64,000 bases of DNA, taken from the NCBI GenBank assembly GCA_037138335.1, contig JBAXIO010000007.1, positions 1 to 64,000 of the forward strand. Direction: 5' to 3'. Origin of the DNA: CAIRDP01 sp037138335 (lineage in GTDB: Bacteria; Bacteroidota; Bacteroidia; Bacteroidales; FEN-979). This document shows, in pieces, positions 61,929-64,000 of the stretch. Numbering within the stretch: position 1 is the first letter of the stretch; every line of letters begins with the position of its first letter. The notes beneath the pieces are model-generated. The model ran no database searches, was not told the origin of the DNA, and saw only the letters and a program-made list of their open reading frames with translations. The position numbers and the translations under genes were made by a program.

Positions 61929-62366
61929 ATGAAAAACATAAGCGGAAATCTTACCACCTTCCTGTCTGCAGCGATCCTCCTTTCTTTTGGATTCATTTAT
62001 TTATTCAGGAACAGTTTCATGCCCTATCACTCTGTTGCAATATCCATGGACTGGACCCAGGTTGACCCTGCCACGAGATACCTCATCCTGGCGTTGATGA
62101 GAGCAACTTCGGGTGGATTCATTTCACTGGCTTTCGCAATGATTTTCCTGCAATACAAATTTACACAGTGCAGGATTCCATGGATACCTTCATTGATACT
62201 TATCATCGGCACTATCGCCATGATCTGTATCTCCTACGCCACAATTATAATCAGCTCACATACCCCCGGCAGGCCGCCCATCCTGGAAGCTGTCATTGGG
62301 GAAATATTATTGATCGCCGGATTTATTTTTAACCTTAAACATGTTCAAAAAACAAGTTCATTATGA
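61929..62366 (+). CDS. Small four-span membrane protein
   Basis: The start at 61929 gives MKNISGNLTTFLSAAILLSFGFIYLF; the frame is open 18 codons further. The 145-residue product has four membrane spans (about 10-29, 50-75, 86-111, 119-137), with short loops that include a GRPPI segment. I do not recognise a family. Its stop overlaps the start of the FISUMP gene by 4 bases (ATGA), so the two are coupled. It may anchor or help the FISUMP partner (inference). Confidence 0.8.
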   Translation: MKNISGNLTTFLSAAILLSFGFIYLFRNSFMPYHSVAISMDWTQVDPATRYLILALMRATSGGFISLAFAMIFLQYKFTQCRIPWIPSLILIIGTIAMICISYATIIISSHTPGRPPILEAVIGEILLIAGFIFNLKHVQKTSSL

Positions 62367-63493
62367 GAACAACTTTACTCATTGCAGCACTTATCCTTTG
62401 TATGGCCGGTCCTGCAGCTGCGCAGAAAGACTCGATCTGGAAAAAGAAACTTTATAAGTCGTGGCTCAATCTGGATAAAGAACCTTCAAGGCAAAAAGGG
62501 GTACTTTATGAGATACGGGACTCCTCGGTGATACTCTCCAATTCAAAAAACACTGAGGATTATGTCGCAGGCAACTTCGCTGTTTCCCAATTTAAGGTCA
62601 GCTCCATCGAGAACATTAAGATCAGGAGGAAGCGCAGCATCAACAGGGGGGCTTTGATCGGCATGGCTGCAGGGTTTGTTGCGGGTGTTATTACCGGTGC
62701 ATGCATCGGCCATAATGCCGGAGCCGCTTTATGGGTAGGCTGCTGGGGTTTAGGTTTTGGTGCTTGCATTGGAGCTACTATAGGTTCGGTGAAAATTTCC
62801 ATCCCCATACACCGGGACCAGGCAAAATTCAATGAAAACCGGAAAAAACTGATGATGTATGCTTTGAATAATCACTATACCAGTGTTCCTATGGCTCATT
62901 TTACCAGGCTGCACAGCAATGTGACCGATACCGACGGCAACGTGTATCACACGTTTGCTGTTGCAGGACAGGTATGGCTGGCCGGGAACCTGATGGTTAA
63001 ACATTACCGCAACGGGGAACCAATTGCCGATGTAAAGGCGAACGGGGATTGGGGGAAAGCTGCTGCCGGCGCTACCTGCAGTTATGTGAGTGATTCTTCA
63101 GCAAGCAATAACACCGGCAATCTGTATAACTGGAATGCCATGAACGACAGTCGCGGCATTTGCCCGAAGGGATGGCATGTGCCGTCATTATCAGAATGGT
63201 CGTCGCTTGTCGACTGCCTCGGAGGGGGATCGGCCGCAGGTAAAAAACTGGCAGAACCCATTCCTGCCGTTACAGGAAGCCTGAGTGAAGATCCCTTTGC
63301 CCTGCCGGGAAGATTCCGCTTTGCAAACGGGGAATATTCATCCGCAAGAGGATTATCCTATCAGTGGTGGTCTTCAACGCCTGCCGACAGCCTTACGGGA
63401 AAAGCTTTTTATATGGGCAATGCCGACGGGGGCATCATGTATACAAATACTGATAAAAGATCAGGTCTGCCGGTGCGGTGTTTGAGGGACTGA
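62363..63493 (+). CDS. FISUMP-domain exported protein with glycine-zipper membrane region (copy B)
   Basis: This 376-residue paralogue of 59342-60553 has a signal peptide (1-20, ending PAAAQ), the same N-terminal domain (LNLDKEPSRQKGVLYEIRDSSVILSNSK), a longer Gly/Ala-rich membrane stretch (GALIGMAAGFVAGVITGACIGHNAGAALWVGC), and a C-terminal FISUMP domain (DGNVYHTFAVAGQVWLAGNLMV, GWHVPSLSEWSSLVDCLGGGS, VRCLRD). It is coupled to the small membrane protein gene upstream. The last bases before the next gene form a tandem array that starts at its stop codon. Confidence 0.9.
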   Translation: MRTTLLIAALILCMAGPAAAQKDSIWKKKLYKSWLNLDKEPSRQKGVLYEIRDSSVILSNSKNTEDYVAGNFAVSQFKVSSIENIKIRRKRSINRGALIGMAAGFVAGVITGACIGHNAGAALWVGCWGLGFGACIGATIGSVKISIPIHRDQAKFNENRKKLMMYALNNHYTSVPMAHFTRLHSNVTDTDGNVYHTFAVAGQVWLAGNLMVKHYRNGEPIADVKANGDWGKAAAGATCSYVSDSSASNNTGNLYNWNAMNDSRGICPKGWHVPSLSEWSSLVDCLGGGSAAGKKLAEPIPAVTGSLSEDPFALPGRFRFANGEYSSARGLSYQWWSSTPADSLTGKAFYMGNADGGIMYTNTDKRSGLPVRCLRD

Positions 63494-63495
63494 GG

Positions 63496-63560
63496 GCTGG
63501 ATGACTGGATAGCTGGATGACTGGATGACTGGATGACTGGATGACTGGAATGACTGGATG
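63496..63560 (+). repeat. Octamer tandem array (CTGGATGA type)
   Basis: About eight 8-bp units (GCTGGATG, ACTGGATA, ACTGGATG) follow the FISUMP stop codon and precede the last gene's ATG by 23 bases. One unit has a 1-base insertion. Confidence 0.85.
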
Positions 63561-63583
63561 TTGAAATTTAAAACGTACATAAA

Positions 63584-64000
63584 ATGAAAGCATTATTACT
63601 TGGTTGTGGTGAAATAGGGAAAGAAGCGCTCAGGGACCTGTATGATTACGGGGTCTTTGAAGAAATAATCGTAGGCACACGAACGATGTCCAATTCTTCA
63701 GGGTTCATTCCTTCCCTCAAGGGACGGTCAACTAAAATAACTGAGGCAAGGATTGACATCTCCGATTCCGATGCAGTGGCAGAACTCATGAAAGACTGTA
63801 AGGTAGCCGTAAACTGTGCAGGGCCTAATTACAAATATGAGCTGCCTGTGGCATATGCCGCGATCAAAGCCAGGGTCCCCCTGGTCGATGTCAATGATGA
63901 GTACGAGATAACCTATAAAATGTACGATCTCGACGAAGCGGCAAAAGATGCCGGCATTCCCATCATATTCGGCCTGGGGGGAGCCCCCGGCATTGATAAC
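63584..64000 (+). CDS. Saccharopine-dehydrogenase-like protein, N-terminal part
   Basis: The frame starts at ATG 63584 (MKALLLGCGEIGKEALRDLYDYG) and runs past the window edge after 139 codons. GCGEIGKEA is the NAD(P)-binding glycine motif of the Rossmann fold. VAVNCAGPNYKYELPVAYAAIKARVPLVDVNDEYE and FGLGGAPGIDN match saccharopine dehydrogenase and related enzymes that act on amino-acid adducts (carboxynorspermidine dehydrogenases are another possibility). The substrate cannot be read from this part. It follows a FISUMP gene across a tandem array. Confidence 0.85.
   Translation, partial: MKALLLGCGEIGKEALRDLYDYGVFEEIIVGTRTMSNSSGFIPSLKGRSTKITEARIDISDSDAVAELMKDCKVAVNCAGPNYKYELPVAYAAIKARVPLVDVNDEYEITYKMYDLDEAAKDAGIPIIFGLGGAPGIDN

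Noticed and set aside
1..64000. tRNA, rRNA or other RNA genes
   Set aside because: No tRNA T-loop or anticodon context, and no rRNA segment, was recognised in the intergenic regions by eye.

Overview
The window looks like a chromosomal segment of a Bacteroidota bacterium, probably in or near Bacteroidales. Several secreted proteins end in type IX secretion (Por) sorting domains, many lipoproteins carry a Cys-Lys-Lys/Ser box, five proteins carry the FISUMP domain, and some promoters fit the Bacteroidetes pattern TTG-N19-21-TAnnTTTG. No tRNA, rRNA or CRISPR array was recognised.

Layout. 1-8000 is a scarred defence island: dndD (cut by the window edge) and dndC, a type I methyltransferase gene (hsdM) with a lost 3' end, a second hsdM copy with internal deletions, two small hsdM scraps, dinD, a ParE/RelE toxin-antitoxin pair and a broken DUF1016 nuclease gene. 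8000-18350 holds mostly exported proteins: a TlpA-like thioredoxin, a metallophosphoesterase, a FISUMP lipoprotein, a DUF3795 protein, a transglutaminase-like protein, an M28 peptidase and a C10 peptidase.

18630-33280 is the most unusual region. A tight minus-strand run (25875 to 19386) encodes a degenerate receiver protein, an outer-membrane channel of the phenol-degradation/neuromedin-U-like type, a periplasmic linalool dehydratase/isomerase-family protein, a Gly-rich lipoprotein, and two paralogous lipoproteins that may have a CrtC/AttH-like lipocalin fold. Upstream lie a membrane-bound TPR-LuxR regulator, a second receiver gene coupled by ATGA overlap to a dicarboxylate symporter/solute-binding fusion, and a NarX/NarL-like two-component pair. 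Relics of a second channel gene and a second symporter fusion lie side by side at 18632-19334, so these two parts probably once formed a duplicated unit.

33400-50900 contains a small lipoprotein, an MscS channel, a large BNR-type T9SS cargo protein, an ECF sigma/anti-sigma-like operon, an Omp85-like barrel, two tandem FISUMP lipoproteins, ComB, and a four-gene envelope operon ending in a large leucine-rich-repeat protein. 50900-64000 has housekeeping genes (gcvT, a CapD-like epimerase/dehydratase, miaA), a tricorn-like protease, two FISUMP proteins around an HTH regulator, and the start of a saccharopine-dehydrogenase-like gene.

Two kinds of dispersed sequence cut across this layout. A short motif (TCATCCGCAG and variants) sits in at least ten intergenic gaps and borders all the hsdM pieces. 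Short 7-8 bp tandem arrays fill several gaps, often starting at or just after a stop codon.
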